Assembly: GCF_009727055.1 (NCBI RefSeq)
Contig: NC_052354.1
Location: 38,907,739-38,971,738, forward strand
Reading direction: 5' to 3'
Length of the DNA stretch: 64,000 bases
From: Benincasa hispida
Taxonomy: Eukaryota; Streptophyta; Magnoliopsida; Cucurbitales; Cucurbitaceae
Shown here: positions 35,677 to 47,574 of the stretch, one piece after another
Numbering within the stretch: position 1 is the stretch's first letter
How the letters are laid out: each line of letters begins with the position of its first letter
Notes under the pieces: model-generated
The model's database searches: none
What the model saw: the letters and a program-made list of their open reading frames with translations, nothing else
What the model was told of the DNA's origin: nothing
Made by a program: the position numbers and the translations under genes

Positions 35677-36874
35677 AGAGCGGATTGGAACGCATAGGCA
35701 AGAATGGAGAACTTAGAGATAAGCTCCGTTTGCTTTCACACAGCGTATGCACCCTATGGATAGGATATTGCATGCATCCAGGAAGTAAGATTTAGTGGTT
35801 GTATGCGGTCATCTTGACACTTATGCATACCCACCACATACGTCCTAGATTTAGGCTTTTAGTGTGTGTAGCATGATCGTATGGCTTGTGTTGACTAAGG
35901 TTGCCCATGCGGTCACTCTTAAGGGTTGCAATGAAATCATCTCCACGTTTTATCTACTTTCCCATTCATTTATTTCATGTCATGAGTTGTCGTGTATCTA
36001 TCTCTCTTTCTTATTCTCATTGCGTTGTCTGTTAGCTAGGAGTAGGAGTAGTGTTAGTTTAGAAATCTCCCCATCCATTCTTTTATTCATCCGCCGTATG
36101 CACATTACTGCATTCACCCAGCTACAAGTCCCTGTGTTCGACCTCGGATCACTCGAGAAACTTGCGTTCGCGTTATACTTGGCGTGAGCGCAATAAAACT
36201 TGTGACAGGACGCATGGTCATCGCATACGTTTGTTAATGCATAATCATTCAAACGCATGACCATCGACGCATGACAATCAATGCATACCTTCAAGAATAT
36301 GCATCGCATATTGTGTCCACGGAATTTTAGTTGTCGAGTAATTGACATCTAATTTCCCGTCATCAAGTTTTTGGCGTCATTGCCGGGGACTTGGCAACTA
36401 ATTGTTTGTTGAGTTTTGTGTCTCTGCATGCAACCTTTTTATGTTGAGAGTATTGCAGATTGTGCGACCAGGTTGCAAACAATATTGAAGTGTAGGCGAT
36501 GCGCCGAAAGCCAATGTTGACCCCAAGGTAGAAGGGCAATCAATCGCAAGAGCTGAAGGTAATTCTGAGCACATGGTGGCCAACATGCGCCCAACAATTG
36601 CCGGAAGTTCCAATGGTCAGGGCAAGTCTTTGACCCAAGCAGTTGAGAGCAATCTCCTGCATGGAAGACTCCTTGTAGTGACAACACTCCTACTATTCCA
36701 GAAACGTCTTCTACTCTATCTTTGACTTGCTTTCTTAGTTTAGGATATTTTTATTTTTATTGTTATTTTGGATGTATGGCTGCTTCATTGGTTGGGGTGC
36801 GATTGTTCCTTGCAGGTGCAATAATAAGCCTCCTCGATGTGCAGTACAATGGAAGAATTCCTTTCATCCTTCAA
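35677..36874 (+). repeat. Duplicated LTR-end plus leader segment, second copy
   Basis: It matches 31987-33183, with LTR end at 36365, primer site TGGCGTCATTGCCGGGGA at 36372-36389 and leader to 36874, after which the unique internal sequence of element B continues. Confidence 0.88.
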
Positions 36875-37839
36875 TGCATGGCTTTGATCGCGTGGATTCC
36901 AACACATGATCGCATGCGTTATTCCATTTAAGGTTCTTTTCTTGTTATCTTTTATGCATTATCCTTTTGAAATTCTATTTTTCCCAAGTTGCATTGCGAT
37001 ATTTCTACGATGGTACGTATAATTCACCGCATCTTCTAATTAATCATCGCAAGGCGTTCCTTACTTTTAATAGCTTCTTCAAATTTTGAAAGTCTTAAGT
37101 TTTATTTTGTGTAAACATTCACTCAAACGTTTATTACCGCATTCCTGTTGATTTTGTTTTTAGCTTTACAGTGAGAACGCTGCAACCTCTAAGTTTGGGG
37201 GTGGCATGGGCTCGAGAATTACTTCACTGCATTCGATTAATAAAGAAAAAAAAGTGACATTTTTAGAATTAATAACTCCACTGTCAAACGCAATGGGAAA
37301 ACCCAATTGTTGATAAGAAGTTAAGTTAATGAAAGTACTTTACCGTAGTTGGATGCGGCGGGGGGGGGTGCACGAAAACGAAACGTGAAGTCACCAGGAT
37401 CAATGCCATAAGCGCAACTTCCTCTGTCCGGCACAAGCCAAATGTAAGCAAGACCAAAATTGAGTTGAATATGGGAATGCAACCGAAGTTGGATGCCCGC
37501 ATGACCACGTGGGTAAGACAAAACGAAAGAGCGTAACCAGGTTCAATGCCATATGTTGAATAAGTCATCGCAAAATTTTTGAAGTGTTTTTGAACAACGC
37601 ATTCTCAAAAAGCTAAACGAAATTGCGGTGAATGAAGTAAAAAGTTTTTGAGCAAAGCTTAACGGATCCAAACTATAGAAAAGAATATTTTTGAAGAACA
37701 AGCCAAAATTCGATGGAGAGCATTAGGAAATTATATTTTTGAGAAGCTGGTCATATCACAAAGAAAGCCGGAAAGTGAGTTAGATTTTCTTGAGTATAAA
37801 CGATACTTGAGGACAAGCATGATTTTAAGTTTGGGGGTG
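36875..37839 (+). other. Non-coding internal region of element B
   Basis: No gag, protease or pol motif is seen in any frame. A first AAGTTTGGGGGTGG tract lies at about 37190, and the true polypurine tract TTAAGTTTGGGGGTG at 37825-37839 abuts the 3' LTR. A G-rich run lies at 37361. Confidence 0.7.
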
Positions 37840-39892
37840 TGATCGACATCAAAATGCATGTCATCTTAGGCTTTACTTAGAATATGAAGGCTGTTAAGTA
37901 GAATATGCGGCAAATATGTTAGGAATTCATTGAAAAATGATCTTGTGTCGTTCGCATGAAAATCTCCGGCTAACCCATTTATTGCTAATTATGCAGTTCA
38001 ATGTTCTATTTTTTGTAGCTAATGCCGAAGGAAGTGGATGCAAACTGCGGTGAAACTGGTACCACCGATAACGACGCATCGGTAGAGAACTCTTCATCGC
38101 AAAGCGGAACGCGTTCGATCAACGCATGGATCCTGTGGTAATCAGCCACATGTGTCCATCAGCATGGGAGTTGAGCTCGTCAAACGATTGCAGTCATCGT
38201 GTAGAGTTGCAGTATAAGTGAATACGGCACTGAATGATTCGCTACATGATAACACATGATAAAAGGTATCAATGAAAGGTTGGTGAAATGAACGCATCAA
38301 CGCATCTACCTGTAGGAAAAGCAAAAGATGATGTTGACATTTCACCTTACCACACTTTGGCACAAAGATTTAGAAAGACTAGCGTGCGCGAATGTCAGAA
38401 TCAGAGCAGTCCATTAATATTTCAGCGATCAAGGCTCTATATAAAAGAAGCCGATGAGCAAATCCCAACTGGTCCGGGGATTATCCCTATAACTCTGTGT
38501 TCATCCCTGCGATCTAGACAAATGCGTGAGAAGAAGCTTGAGAGTTCTTCACGTCCTTCCTCCATTCCAAGTGATGAACGGAGCCTTCAACCGGAGCTAG
38601 ATCTCGAGAGAGTCAGCTTCTCTGCCCATCCATGGCACCACTGGCAGCCTTGACGTACATCCCTTGGAAGCAAGTCATTGCTTCAGTCGGTCATTTAATT
38701 TTCTCTTCTTTTCTTATATTGTATTGTATACATTTTGTGATTAAGAAATTAATACATTTTGTGTTCAATACATTTCTATGTTTTCTTTGACTCCATTTCC
38801 ATCTTTTTTACTTAGCATCTTTAACTTTCATTACATCACTTAGTGAGATTGCTAGAGTATCGCATACTTAGTCATGTGGATTAGGGATATAAAACATGTA
38901 GCAAACCACCGAGAGGTGTGCGTTGCGTGAGTGTGTGAGAAAACCTTATTTGCTTAGTGTAAAGCTGTAGAAACGCTTTTCTATAGGTGAACGCAATGCT
39001 TGTCTATGAGCAAAGTCAACAACAACCAACTACCCGAGAGGGTAAGTGGTTGGTCGCATTAAGCAATGTAAGTAATTGTTCACTAGAGATAGGAACAATC
39101 TTATGTCAGCAAAGTTCATGCGGTTACCTTGTCTTATGAATGCATCATTCATCATTTAGGCTTACTTGAGAGAGTAGTCTAAAACCCAAATCTAAGACTC
39201 GAGAGAGCGGATTGGAACGCATAGGCAAGAATGGGGAACTTAGAGATAAGCTTCGTTTGCTTTCACACAGCGTATGCACCCTATGGATAGGATATTGCAT
39301 GCATCCAGAAAGTAGGATATGGTGGTTGTATGCGGTCATCTTGACACTTATGCATACCCACCGCATACGTCCTAGATTTAGGTTTTTAGTGTGTGTAGCA
39401 TGATCGTATGGCTTGTGTTGACTAAGGTTGCCCTTGCGGTCACTCTTAAAGGTTGCAATGAAATCATCTCCATGTTTTATCTACTTTCCCATTCATTTAT
39501 TTCATGTCATGAGTTGTCGTGTATCTACCTCTCTTTCTTATTCTCATTGCGTTGTCTGTTAGCTAGGAGTAAGAGTAGTGTTAGCTTAGAAACCTCCCCA
39601 TCCATTCTTTTATTCAACCGCCGCATGCATATTACCGCATTCACCCAGCTACAAGTCCCTGTGTTCGACCTCGGATCACCCGAGAAACTTGAGTTCGCGT
39701 TATACTTGGCGTGAGCACAAGAAAACTTGTGACAGGACACATGGTCATTGCATACGTTTGTTAACGCATAATCATTCCAACGCAAGACCATCGATGCATG
39801 ACAATCAACGCATACCTTCAAGAACATGCATCGCATATTGCGTCCACGAAATTTTAGTTGTCGAGTAACTGACATCTAATTTCCCGTCATCG
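37840..39892 (+). repeat. 3' LTR of element B
   Basis: Starts TGATCGACATC directly after the polypurine tract and ends CCCGTCATCG (expected ...CATCA). It holds the TATA box CTATATAAAAG (38431-38441) that the 5' LTR lacks. Confidence 0.9.
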
Positions 39893-39897
39893 ACCCA

Positions 39898-40044
39898 TGA
39901 GTGTTTGGCGTTGGGAAAATTAAATGGATGGGACGGGATGAGACGCTGAAACGCTGTAGAGATTCAGATTCGTTTTAAAGGAGGTTGAGGGTTCAACTCA
40001 CTTTGACGCATGCGTGATCGATTTAATTTTTTTTTAAATGCGAT
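39898..40044. other. MULE sequence between element B and the CGATCG array
   Basis: A short piece of MULE intron with GGTTGAGGGTTCAACTC (about 39984), another palindromic GTTGA/TCAAC word. No gene. Confidence 0.5.
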
Positions 40045-40511
40045 ATATGGGGCTAATACTAAACGATCGTTTAGATAATACTAAGCTATAGTTTAGGTTT
40101 TCTTAAGTGATCGTTTAGAGAATACTAAGCGATCGTTTAGCTAACTGTTCCGCGATCGTTTTGATATCCATTATGCGATTGTTTGGCTAATAATAAGCGA
40201 TCGTTTAAATAATACTAAGCAATCGTTTAGATATCATCGTGTACTAATTTATAATACTAAGCGATTGTTTGGGTTTTATTAAGCGATCGTTTAGAGAATA
40301 CTAAGTGATCATTTCGATATCCATTATGCGATCGTTTGACTAATTATAAGCAATCGTTTAGATAATACTAAGCGATCGTTTAGATATCCATACGCGATCG
40401 TGTATTAATTTATAATACTAAGCAATTGTTTAGCTAATACTAAGCGATCGCTTAGGTTTCGTTAAGCGATCGTTTAGATAATACTAAGCGATCGTTTACC
40501 TAACTATTACG
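40045..40511 (-). repeat. 22-bp CGATCG repeat array, intron part I
   Basis: The unit ACTAAGCGATCGTTTAGATAAT (22 bp, palindromic core CGATCG) recurs about 20 times with point changes. A larger period is also visible: ATATCCATTATGCGAT at 40167 and 40317 recurs in similar surroundings. The array is cut by element C at 40511 and continues at 50766. Confidence 0.9.
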
Positions 40512-43500
40512 TGATGTGTGTAATTATGATGTGATTTTGTGGTGATGTGGGTTATGCGGTGATCATGCAAGTTTTCCTAACAAGACCCAAGTATAAGCCT
40601 TATTAGGTTTCCTGGTAAGTCCAGGATCGAACACAGGGACTACTAAGTAAATATGCGACAGTCACTTTGATTCTCTTGCGGTAGTAAAAACAAATGAAGT
40701 GGGTAGTGTTTGAGTAAGAATTTCCCTATGCGATGGAGTTGAACTCAAAGCTGATGAAATCGTAGATTTACAATGAGTATGCGATGAAGGGGTTGATAAG
40801 GGGTTTAGCTAACACTTCCTAAGATTACGCACAAGTTATGTGATCATGCTACACACAAATAACAGCATGTCATTTCTCAATGCGGAATGCCATAATTCCT
40901 ATTTCTAGGATACATGCGATATGTATACGAAAAAGTCGATAGGACTTATGTCTAAGCCTTTATTTTTGTCTATGCGATGATAAATGATGCACACATAAAA
41001 CAAGGTGACCGCATACAATCATTCCTTTTTCTAGGGTGCATGCAATGTGTAAATAGCAATAAAACTTATGTCTAAGTTTCTATTTCTTGCTTATACGATT
41101 CTAATATGACTCTCTCAAACCTAGATTCTAATCTCACTCTCTCAAGTCTAGATTCTATCTTTAGACTACTCTCTCAAGTATATCTAAAGGGTGAATGATG
41201 CATACATAAGACAAGATGATCACATAAAGTGTAAATCTTAAGTCATGCTAGCTAAGTACTTCTCAACCTATTCAGAAATTTAGCTACTCATGCGAAGTAT
41301 GGAGAGAATGAACATAGATTGAAATGAGATTTCCATTTTCTGTAAATAAAGTACCAAATACAAAATATCAAATGAAATTGAGAGATAAAAAGCTCGGTAA
41401 GTAATGTCTTGCTTCTCGTGGCCTTTTACATTGTTCTTTTTCACTCCAACTCTGTTCTAGATGTGTATTCTTGCTCTCGCAAGTGTTGGCCCTCTTTCAT
41501 TTGTAATGTTTTTCGGCAGTCTCTCGATCTATCTGGGAATGATCTCTCGGCTTCCTTGTCTCCTTGCTCGTCTCCATCTTCTAAGTATATCTACGAGTAT
41601 GTGTGTGAACAGACTAACTAACTCTCTAACTCCTAACTTGTGTTACACTAGTGGCCTTCAGTATTTATAGAGCTCAAGGTGAAGCAGCCTTTCTTGCTAA
41701 TGATTGCAATGATGGGCGATCATTAATTCCCCTACTCTGATGCGCCGTGATAACTGGCAGAAATGCTAGTTATTATAAGCCTTTTATTTAGAATCATGTG
41801 GGCTAATAAGTAGAAAACGCGGTGATAATACTTAGAATTTGCGAAAAATTGAGTTTTACGTCAATTAGCACCTAAATCCTCACTGACCCCAATATTATGC
41901 GTTACTCCATGCCAAAGTGTCTATTTTTATAGCTATCGCAGGAATCAAATGCATGCATTTGAAATAAGCTATCGCAGAAAAACGCATGCGTTGAAGCCAG
42001 GCGATCGCAAAGAAAAATGCATGAGCTAAGCAATTGCAGACCGTAATCACATGCATCCAAAGCATGGAAGTTGCGGTAATCGCATGCGTCCAATGCATGG
42101 GAATTGCAGTGACCAAATGGAGATTGCGGCCACAGAGTGATAGCCATAATAGAAGATCGCAAGATGGGTAGAACGTGTTGATAACTTCAGCTAAATTAAG
42201 CTCGGACGCATACCTTGGGAGTATCAACAAGATAAGGCAATGTGACAATGCCCATACCGCGACAAAAGCAGCAGTGAGCCATACCATCATCATTATAACT
42301 GTCGGCATCCGAACTCTATAAATAGCCCTTAGGACCTTCATTTTAAGACATCCGAATTTCTGCCTCAAGGCAGAAGTTTGTGATCACAGATGAGAGCTTG
42401 AAAGAGATTTTTAGTGAGAATTCTTCATTTCCACAACCCAGACCGAGTGACGATCGGAGCATTCACCGGAGATAGAGCTCGAGAGAGACATCTCCACCAT
42501 TCAACCATGGCATTACCGACAGCCTTGACGCAGAGTCCTTCCTTTCCCTTCTAATCTTTGTGTTATATTACATTTTAGCTTAAGATATTAAGATATTTTG
42601 TGATCAATGCAAATCTTAACTCATTCATTTCCGTCTTCTTCATCATCTTCATCTCTATCATAGTTTATCTTCAACATTTATTTATCAAAGACAATCGCAT
42701 GCTTAATCGTGTAGCCTAGAGATGGGATGCATGAAGCAACCACCGAGAGGTGTGCGTTGTGCGAGTATAGTGAGTTAATCCTCTTTGCTTGGTGAAAGGC
42801 TGTAGCAACGCCTATCTATGGGATATTACATTGCTTGTCTATAAGTTAAATAGCCGCATCTAACTACCTGAGAAGGTAAGAGATGGAACGCACTAAAGCA
42901 AAGTTCGCATTGTTCCTAGAGATAGGCACAATCTTATGCTCGACGCAACCATGCACTATAGAGATATAGTCATGCGGCTGACCATCGAGAGGTGAGCGAC
43001 GTGTTAGTACAATGAGCGGGGATTGCTCGGGCAATTTAAGATAATAAACATTACTATGCGTTAATGGCTATCGTGTCTCTACTTATTCTCATCGCAAATC
43101 TTCTATTGCTCAATCTGTTTAGTTAGGAGTAGGAATAGTGTGTACATCCATTAAACTTCTTTTTATTTTTCTTTTCATCGCCTTAAACGCATTGCTTCAC
43201 AAGAATTATTGAGTGACAAGTCCCTGTGTTCAACCTTGGATTACCCGAGAAACTTGCGTTTGCGTTATACTTGGCGTGAGCGTAAGAAAACTTGTGATAG
43301 AAATGCGTGGTCATTATATATTAGTTTAACGCATCTTCATTCCGACGCATGACCTCAGATGCATGGGTGCAAATGCATAAGCCATGTCTAACGCATGAAT
43401 TCATGTACAACCCCATCCATCCTTAATAAATAAAATAAAACAAAGCTTTCCTAAATAATCAACACACCGATTAATGGTCACCGAAAGTTGAGTGTACTTG

Positions 43501-43886
43501 CTACAGTGTGACTTTAATGACTTGTCAACTAAATTCGGATTCGACCATTATCAGCTTTCCGTCCCATCGTGATTTATTATGCTATCACCTTGATGCACAG
43601 TCTTTATGCAGCCACCTTTTTAAGAAGCTTCTCACGATTGCATGACTTGCGATCTCAATCTTCAAGCGCGTTGACGCCTTGTTCCTTTGGATCGTAATTT
43701 CCCTTGCGCCATCGCATTTTTCCCGCACAAAATAAGTAAGTTAACCGCTTTTATACGATGAGCGCTTGCGATCGCAATTCCTATCAGTTTAGCGCTTTCG
43801 GACATGATATTGCTTATTTTGCCATCGCATTCTCTCATTGTTTTACTTATTTGAGCTATAATAACTTGTATTTCTACCAGTTATCA
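40512..43886 (-). repeat. 3' LTR of element C, split by solo LTR D
   Basis: It begins TGATGTGTGTAATTATG and ends CCAGTTATCA. Without D and one 5-bp duplication it is about 1.65 kb and aligns throughout with the right LTR. Confidence 0.93.
41748..43464 (+). mobile_element. Solo LTR D, inserted in the LTR of element C
   Basis: Starts TGATAACTGGCAGAAATGC and ends AATAATCAACA (1717 bp), flanked by CGCCG (41743-41747) and CACCG (43465-43469); the uninterrupted LTR at 50351 reads CACCG. It is related to the A and B LTRs: it shares GACAAGTCCCTGTGTTCAAC (43218), the TACTTGGCGTGAGCG box (43266) and TTTTGTGATCAATGC-like words. A TATA box, CTATAAATAG, is at 42314. No internal region is present. Confidence 0.88.
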
Positions 43887-43901
43887 CACCCCCAAATTTA
43901 A
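43887..43901 (-). promoter_or_regulatory. Polypurine tract of element C
   Basis: The minus strand reads TTAAATTTGGGGGTG immediately before the TGATAA start of the 3' LTR. It is the plus-strand primer in reverse transcription. Confidence 0.85.
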
Positions 43902-45360
43902 AACAATGCTTGTCCTCAAGCATAAACTAAAGATTTTCTTTAAAAAGTCAACCGCCTTTACCCTACCTAGACTTCTCAAGGTGCCTTATTCAAATTTCAT
44001 GAACCAATGCCTTCTTAATTTCTATCCTAATCTCTTTCTAAAATATTTCTAATCTTTAGGGACCACAAGTTTAACCTTAAAAAAAAAAAAACTTTACTTG
44101 TTTCCAGGACATCGCATGATTTATTTCAAAACTTTCTCCAGTCGGGGTGTTTCCAAGTGATTTTTACCTTTGTGCGATTTAGATTTTTTTTATGATCTTA
44201 TGCTGATCCAAGTGCCCAGCTTTCGTTTTGACTTGCCTCCATGGGTGTCATGTGAGCATCCAACTATGAGTAAGGCGCTCTTTTTCAGTCAAAACTCATG
44301 CCCATTGTTTTTATTTGGTAGGGAGTTGCGATCACTTGGTTTATGCGTTGATCACGATTCCTACCTTCGTTTTGGCTTGCCCCCATGGGTGTCATACGGA
44401 CATCCATCTATAAGCAGGATTCGATCTCAACGTTAATTTTTTTTTTTAGATTGAAATTCTAGAAAGTAGCAAGGTTGAAAATAACAATACTAGCACCCCC
44501 AAATTTATACACAACAATGTCCTCATTACTGATAGACGAAATAACTCATGCGATGGACGTAGGAAATTTCATAAAAATAGTTTTGAAGGAAAACTGGTAG
44601 ACCGCTAAGTTTTAGAAATGTTTCATGAATTGACTGTCCTGAAATTAATTTGACTCTAGTACATGCGGTAAGAAATAAAGGCATGAATTTCATCATTGAA
44701 ATCATGATTGGTACGGGGAAGAATGCGATGACTAAATAAAGTAATCAAAATTCAATGATTGAGTCAAAATAAAGAGGATGTGATAGTAGAATATAGCAAT
44801 ATTAACTTGAAATTCGAGAAGTGTAAAATTGAAATAAAATGAGTCAAGGAAAGATACAACCCCCAAATTTGCTCTGTTGCTCGCATCATCTTTGATCACA
44901 TCTTTTCTTGCAGTGGGCCGATTCCTTGATTGCGATGGGTTAATTGAACTAGTTGCATGTTTTAAGGTTATCGCGTAGCTCCATCGCAATCGTTCACTAC
45001 GATCATTGCTAAATATCAAGAGGATAAAAAGTATGAAAGAAAGAGTTGGTAATTCTAAAGAGTAGTGGTTATATAAAAAGTAAGATAAATCCATAAAAGA
45101 AAAATATCAAAAGGATACTCAAAACAAGATTCTTCCTTGATGAGTTTGTGTTGCTTATCAACGCAGGGACTACACTTTTCTTCTTTATTCTGGATTCCTT
45201 AGGTCCACAGAGGTCTTTTCGCGATGAAAGTCTCCTCCGTGATACATCTTGACTCTTTGTCCATTGACCTTAAATGTGCTGGTCCCTTCTTTATTTGTTA
45301 ATTCGACCGCACCGTGCGGGAATACTTCTTTAATTATGAATGGTCCAGACCAACATGATT
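43902..45360 (-). other. 3' non-coding internal region of element C
   Basis: No coding region is supported; an envelope-like frame, found in some Athila elements, is not seen. A direct duplication of about 60 bases (CCATGGGTGTCAT at 44239 and 44382) produces a plus-strand open frame that is not a gene. Confidence 0.65.
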
Positions 45361-46059
45361 TCAATTTTCCCGGAAATATTTGTAGCCTAGAATTGAATAG
45401 AAAGACCTTCTGAGCAACCTGGAGATTCTTTCACACAGTCGTTTGTCATGCCAACGCTTTGTACGTTCTTTGTAGATCTTGGCATTTTCATATGCTTGAA
45501 TTCTCCATTCGTCCAGCTCGAGTAACTGAAGTTTTCTCTCTTCCTCTGCGGCCTTTAGATCAAAGTTAAGTTTCTTCACTGCCCACAGTGCCTTATGCTC
45601 TAATTCCAGCGGTAGATGATATGCCTTCCCAAACACCAGCGCATACGGGGACATGCCTATGGGTGTTTTATAGGCAGTTCTATATGCCCACAAGGCATCG
45701 TCAAGCTTCATGGCCCAATCCCTTCGTGAGTGATTCACCACCTTTTCTAGAATTAGCTTGATTTCTCTATTAGACACCTCGGCTTGGCCGTTTGTCTGGG
45801 GGTGATATGTGGTGGCGATCTTATGACGGACATTGTACTTAAGCAGTAGTTTGTTAATGATGCCATTGACAAAGTGGGAGCCTTCATTACTTATTATGGC
45901 ATGTGGGTTGCCAAAACGAGTGAAGATGTTTCTCCGTAAGAATTTGTAGACTGTCGTCGCATCGTTTGCGACGCATGATACCGCTTCAATCCACTTGGAG
46001 ACATAATCGATGGCCAACAAAATGTATTTGTGACCATTTGATGGTGGAAATGGTCCCAT
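45361..46059 (-). pseudogene. Integrase core and C-terminus of element C
   Basis: The 232-codon frame starts in the catalytic core with [20 protein letters not shown] (first catalytic Asp). It continues to [16 protein letters not shown], where the second catalytic Asp is replaced by Asn, then [20 protein letters not shown] with the catalytic Glu and [16 protein letters not shown]. It ends with a C-terminal region rich in Glu and Lys. The zinc-binding N-terminus lies upstream in a different frame (46120-46260), damaged by a scrambled insertion. Loss of the second Asp should abolish strand transfer. Confidence 0.9.
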
Positions 46060-46112
46060 GAAGTCTATGCCTCACACGTCAAAGAGTTCCAATTCCAATA
46101 TAATATTCATTG

Positions 46113-46178
46113 TGCGTTGAACATTATAGAATAGTCTCGTGCGTTGAAAGAGTCCCATGAAGTCTATACCCCTGAAAT
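46113..46178. other. Scrambled filler insertion in the integrase of element C
   Basis: Compared with element E (350-385), element C carries about 60 extra bases here. They are built from nearby sequence: ATAGAATAGTCT (also at 46212) and GTCCCATGAAGTCTAT (also at 46053), with CGTGCGTTGAA words. This looks like templated filler from end joining or template switching. Confidence 0.7.
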
Positions 46179-46207
46179 GTTTCCCATGCGTTGGCACTTG
46201 CTGCATT

Positions 46208-46720
46208 TCATAGAATAGTCTGCGCATCCTTAAATAAAGTTGGCCAATAATACCCTCTTTGTAGAACTTTTGCTATTGTACATTGTCCCTCGAAATGTCC
46301 ACCATAGGGTGAGTCATGGCATTGAAAAAATATGCGCTGAAAAGCAATCTTTGGCACACAGAGTCGCAAGATCTGGTCTGGTCCCCTTCTATAAAGATTC
46401 GGTTCATCCCAATAGTAGGATTTACATTCATGCAGTAGCCGCTTCTTTTGGTGGGCTGTGTAATTTTTCGAAAATTGCTCGCAAACCAGGAAATTGACAG
46501 CATCTATGTACCATGGCAATTCTTCAAGTTTGAACAACTGCTCATCTGGAAAGGATGTGTTCACCTCTGATTGAATTCGATCTACTTCCGGATTCTCTAA
46601 TCTCGATAGGTGGTCAGCGACCTGGTTCTCCGTTCCCTTGTGGTCAATTATTTCCATGTTAAATTCTTGGAGGAGGAGAACCCATTGGATTAGCCTCGAC
46701 TTTGCATCTTTTTTGGTCAT
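46208..46720 (-). pseudogene. RNase H end and zinc-finger linker of element C
   Basis: A 170-codon frame: [20 protein letters not shown] and [17 protein letters not shown], the end of RNase H with the DH-DHLSRL block typical of the family. These are followed by [20 protein letters not shown] and [20 protein letters not shown], the linker that leads to the integrase zinc finger. It is separated from the upstream reverse transcriptase frame by a stop near 46735 (TLTTD to stop region). Confidence 0.87.
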
Positions 46721-46735
46721 TAAATATCTTATTGC

Positions 46736-47574
46736 TTAGTGGTCAGTGTGAACTATAACTTTGTATCCCAATAAATACGGTCTAAAATTTTCAAGCGCAA
46801 AGATTACCGCAAGAAGCTCCTTCTCTGTGGTAGTGTAGTTTGTCTGGGCGGAGTTCAATGTTCTACTCGCATATGCGATGGGGTGCAACATTGTCTTTTC
46901 CTTCTGTGTTAACACTACCCCCATCGCATAACCGCTAGCATCGCACATCAAATCGAATGGCTTTGTCCAGTCGGGTGTGATCAAAATAGGTGCTGTAGTT
47001 AATGCGTTCTTCAGTACTTTGAATGCGTTAAGGCATTGTGAATCAAAGTCAAAAGTTCTGTCAGCCTCTAACAACACATTTAAGGTCGAGCTATCTTAGA
47101 GAAGTCTTTCACAAATCGTCGGTAGAATCCTGCATGTCCCAAGAAACTCCTTACAGCCTTCACATTTGCTGGAGGTGGAAGTTTTTCAATGGCCTCAATT
47201 TTTGCTTTATCTACCTCTAGCCCTTCCTTAGAAACCTTGTGCCCAAAAACAATTCCTTCGTTAACCATGAAATGACATTTCTCCCAATTCAGCACCAGAT
47301 TGGTCTCTACGCATCATTTTAGTATCCTTTCCAAGTTTTTCAGACAAACTTCATACGTTAGCCCATAAACTGAGAAATTTTCCATATAGATTTCCACTGA
47401 ATCCTCGAGATAATCGGAGAAGATTGCCATCATACACCTCTGAAACGTGCTCGGCACATTGCATAGTCCAAATGGCATGCGACAAAAACGAACGTTCCGT
47501 ATGGGCAGGTGAATGTAGTCTTTTCTTGGTCTTCTGGTGCGATCATTATATGGTTGTAGCCCGCTACCCATCAA
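46736..47574 (-). pseudogene. Reverse transcriptase C-terminal part and RNase H start of element C
   Basis: It has MPFGLCNVPSTFQRCMMAIF (about 47430-47490), then the catalytic box in altered form: YMENFSVYG (about 47360-47390) where element E keeps FMDDFSVYG, so both catalytic Asp are lost. After frame breaks near 47310 and 47079 come LNWEKCHFMVNEGIVFGHKV, FLGHAGFYRRFVKDFSK and the RNase H start PFDLMCDASGYAMGVVLTQK with YTTTEKELLAVIFALE. Confidence 0.9.

Larger units (their letters stand above)
30791..39892 (+). mobile_element. Element B: non-autonomous Athila-like LTR element
   Basis: It is flanked by ACCCA on both sides (30786-30790 and 39893-39897). The 5' LTR is 30791-32675 and the 3' LTR 37840-39892. 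A primer site follows the 5' LTR (32682) and a polypurine tract precedes the 3' LTR (37825-37839). The internal region has no gag or pol. It instead contains a leader, a foreign LTR-like fragment (33184-35676), a second copy of LTR end plus leader (35677-36874) and about 1 kb of non-coding sequence. The last LTR base is G where A would be expected. Its proteins must have come from a relative in the genome. Confidence 0.9.

Noticed and set aside
40045..40511. CRISPR-like array
   Set aside because: Units abut without spacers, the host is a plant and no cas genes exist; it is a tandem repeat inside a MULE.
41895..42368. 157-codon minus-strand frame
   Set aside because: Lies wholly inside solo LTR D and is made of repeated ATGCGT-type words; no domain.
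44170..44436. 88-codon plus-strand frame, possible envelope-like protein
   Set aside because: Wrong strand for element C, no membrane segment or signal, and built from a local duplication.
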